This document shows positions 62,401-64,000 of a DNA stretch of 64,000 nt, one piece after another. A program made the translations under genes and the position numbers. Each line of letters begins with the position of its first letter. Positions within the stretch are counted from its first letter, which is position 1. The DNA is taken from the NCBI RefSeq assembly GCF_025698545.1, contig NC_068576.1:50936390-51000389 (forward strand), read 5' to 3'. The stretch is from Gossypium raimondii. Its lineage: Eukaryota; Streptophyta; Magnoliopsida; Malvales; Malvaceae. Below the pieces are notes generated by a model. That model had not been told where the DNA came from and searched no databases. It saw only the letters and a list, made by a program, of their open reading frames with translations.

Positions 62401-62570
62401 AATACCGGTAGTGATTCTGCGAAAAGCAAAAAAAAATCCATTAAAAAAGACGATCCCCAGAGCTTTAAGAAAAAAGGAAAATGGCGGCTTTGAAAGGGAG
62501 AATTATACTTGGACATGAAACTGCAGTGCTTGTGCCTGATGACTTGCCATATCACCTCGTCGTGCTGCAT
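59489..62570 (-). CDS. MAK16: MAK16 ribosome biogenesis factor (296 aa)
   Basis: Nine exons on the minus strand: 62570-62509, 62416-62307, 61939-61821, 61708-61611, 61044-60957, 60885-60757, 60675-60582, 60313-60165, 59530-59489. The 296-aa protein starts [18 protein letters not shown] and has the near-invariant MAK16 core: [56 protein letters not shown] and [19 protein letters not shown] basic helix ([19 protein letters not shown]), an acidic stretch (about residues 190-245, with a run of Asp) and a basic nuclear-type tail ([12 protein letters not shown]) follow. MAK16 is a nucleolar factor of early 60S subunit assembly. The Asp run lies over a GAT microsatellite (60281-60301) that may vary in length. 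A telo-box and TGGGCC motifs upstream agree with ribosome-biogenesis control. Confidence 0.95.
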
Positions 62571-62680
62571 CTCTTTTCTTTAACTAAGCAGAAAAGAAGA
62601 CCACAAAGACTTTGATATTTGGTTTTCAAAATACAGAACAAGAAATTTGGAAGGGTAAGGAAAAGAGATCCGTAATTTGG

Positions 62681-62693
62681 GGTTTAGGGTTTT
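62681..62693 (-). promoter_or_regulatory. Telo-box of the MAK16 gene
   Basis: The minus strand reads AAAACCCTAAACC, about 110-120 nt before the start codon. Together with TGGGCC/GGCCCA motifs at 62814-62819 and 62859-62864 (site II elements), this is the usual promoter signature of plant ribosomal and ribosome-biogenesis genes. Confidence 0.6.
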
Positions 62694-62813
62694 TGAAGTT
62701 TTATTTAGGTTAGCTTTGCTGCGGCTGGGCTGGTAGGAGGCGACACTTCTTCTTTTCGGGGTGAAATTTGGACTTGGTTTCCCTATAATTTTTTTTTTCT
62801 TCAGAAAAGAATT

Positions 62814-62864
62814 GGCCCAAACTAAAGTCAAATTTTCGATTAGATTTGTATCCTTAATTGGGCC
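62814..62864. promoter_or_regulatory. Pair of site II-type motifs upstream of MAK16
   Basis: GGCCCA at 62814-62819 and TGGGCC at 62859-62864. Site II motifs (TGGGCY) bind TCP-type factors and cooperate with telo-boxes in growth-linked plant genes. Binding is not shown here. Confidence 0.45.
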
Positions 62865-62969
62865 TTATGAGAGATGGGTTAAGTAACTATTTATAGTAAT
62901 TTCTAAATTAAAGGGAAATAATATAAAACATTTTTTAATTAAAAACTAACTTTTTGTACCTTTCTATCT

Positions 62970-63575
62970 TTGTGGGTTGAGCTGGGTTCGGGCAAGTCTA
63001 AGTAAAAAAATTAGGTCCATTTTCTAGACTTGGACTCGGGCCAAAAAATGGATTTAAAATTTTGTTCAAACTCAGTCCAGATAAAAATGCTAAACCTCGA
63101 GCCTGACTCACCCCACCCATATTAAAATTTTTTATACTATTTTTATATAAAAATAAATTTTAAAAACATAATACATCAAATGCACTAAAAATATTAAAAT
63201 AAATATTTCCTAACAAATGGATATACTTAAATAACAATAAGATAAGTGCAACTTAATAATCAAATACCTCTAAAATAATAGCAAAATTAATAATAAAACA
63301 AAAGTTATATAATATCCAAACAATAACAATAAAATAGTAGTAATATATAGTGAAATGATAGCATAATTATGAAAAGCAATGACAAAACAATAAAAAAACA
63401 ATAACAATTTTTTTTTTTTGTAAATTTAGATTAAGCCGAGTCTAAACTAAAAAAAGTTTACCCAAGGCCTGGCCTATTTAGAAAACGGGTATTACTTTTT
63501 GGTCCAAACCTATTTTTCGGGTCTATAATTTTGCTCAAACTCTCTTACTTTTCAAGTAAACTTTTAGATCAGACC
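62970..63575. mobile_element. hAT-like MITE relic (copy C)
   Basis: The left arm (GGGTTCGGGCAAGTCTAAG, ACTCGGGCCAAAAAATGG) and right arm (AAGGCCTGGCC, AAACGGGT, TTTTTCGGGTC) are related to copies A and B and face each other around an AT-rich centre with ATAATA-type repeats. Ends and target duplication could not be fixed; the copy looks older. Confidence 0.45.
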
Positions 63576-63579
63576 AAAT

Positions 63580-64000
63580 AATTCGACTCATGAACAAATC
63601 TAATTTCACGTATGCCTTTAAAGTAATTCGAAATTATACCAACCCCTTGATCAACCTCTTAAATTATTTAACAACAAAATTTTGGAAGAACAATTATGAA
63701 ATATTGACCCCTAAATTGATTAATATTTTGAACACCAAAATCCGAAATTCTCGGAGAACTTCAGAAAAACAATAACGAAATATTTCCCTGTGGTTAGAGA
63801 ACTAAAACAAATATTATAAAGGGTGGAACATAAACTCTTAATTATAGAAGAGCTAAAACCGTTATTATAAAATAATTAGAGATTATATGCAAAACACTCG
63901 GAATCATTGAAAAGTTGCAAAATAAATAAATAAATAATTTCTCTCAAATAATATTTCTCAAAATTCAATATGACAAGAGTAAAAATAAAGATAATTTCAA
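63580..64000. other. AT-rich edge of window, no gene seen
   Basis: No recognisable frame or repeat boundary. Features may continue outside the window. Confidence 0.4.

Overview
The window is plant nuclear DNA: AT-rich, with intron-split genes (GT..AG), a 9-nt invertase mini-exon, and plant-specific families (RIN2/RIN3, PIRL, PLS-type PPR, vacuolar invertase). Gene structures and the dispersed GC-rich 'GGCCCGAAATATGGGC' repeats suggest a eudicot of the Malvaceae, most likely cotton (Gossypium) or a close relative. This is an inference from remembered resemblance, not from a search.

Gene layout, left to right. (1) 1726-1896 (-): a 56-aa protein like animal STMP1. (2) 7109-11608 (+): a 12-exon RIN2/RIN3-type membrane RING E3 ligase. 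(3) 12709-13506 (+): a single-exon unknown protein with a C-terminal hydrophobic segment. (4) 24342-26613 (+): an 11-exon trehalose-6-phosphate phosphatase with a long leader. (5) 28363-31589 (+): a 7-exon vacuolar acid invertase. (6) 32785-34353 (-): an OTP70-like PPR protein. (7) 35117-38215 (-): a 9-exon UMP/CMP-kinase-like protein. (8) 55044-57901 (-): a 3-exon PIRL1/PIRL9-type Ras-group LRR protein. (9) 59489-62570 (-): a 9-exon MAK16 ribosome-biogenesis factor. Exons were joined by hand; every joint keeps frame and family sequence.

Between the genes lie repeats. A 1.5-kb Mutator-like element (13963-15483) has long inverted ends and a perfect 9-bp target duplication. A hAT-like element (44566-45893) has a perfect 8-bp duplication and a LINE tail inside it. 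A 5'-truncated LINE (39763-41997) has a 17-bp duplication. There is a 0.75-kb inverted repeat (42391-43144), several LINE RNase H relics, a broken Ty3/gypsy chromovirus (46460-52935), and smaller LTR-type fossils.

The most interesting signal is in the otherwise empty 53.0-54.9 kb stretch. Read on the minus strand, 53639-53663 is a miR166 complementary site in which the two halves pair around a 4-nt bulge placed exactly between miRNA positions 10 and 11. That is the layout of an endogenous target mimic (IPS1-type decoy). A minus-strand TATA box lies about 640 nt upstream and AATAAA signals lie downstream, so an lncRNA of about 0.8 kb is plausible.

The RIN, TPP, PPR and kinase genes recall two duplicated Arabidopsis regions (RIN2-OTP70-kinase on chromosome 4, RIN3-TPPA on chromosome 5). 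The window may therefore preserve the order from before duplication and gene loss. TPP and vacuolar invertase, both sugar-metabolism genes, are tandem neighbours here.
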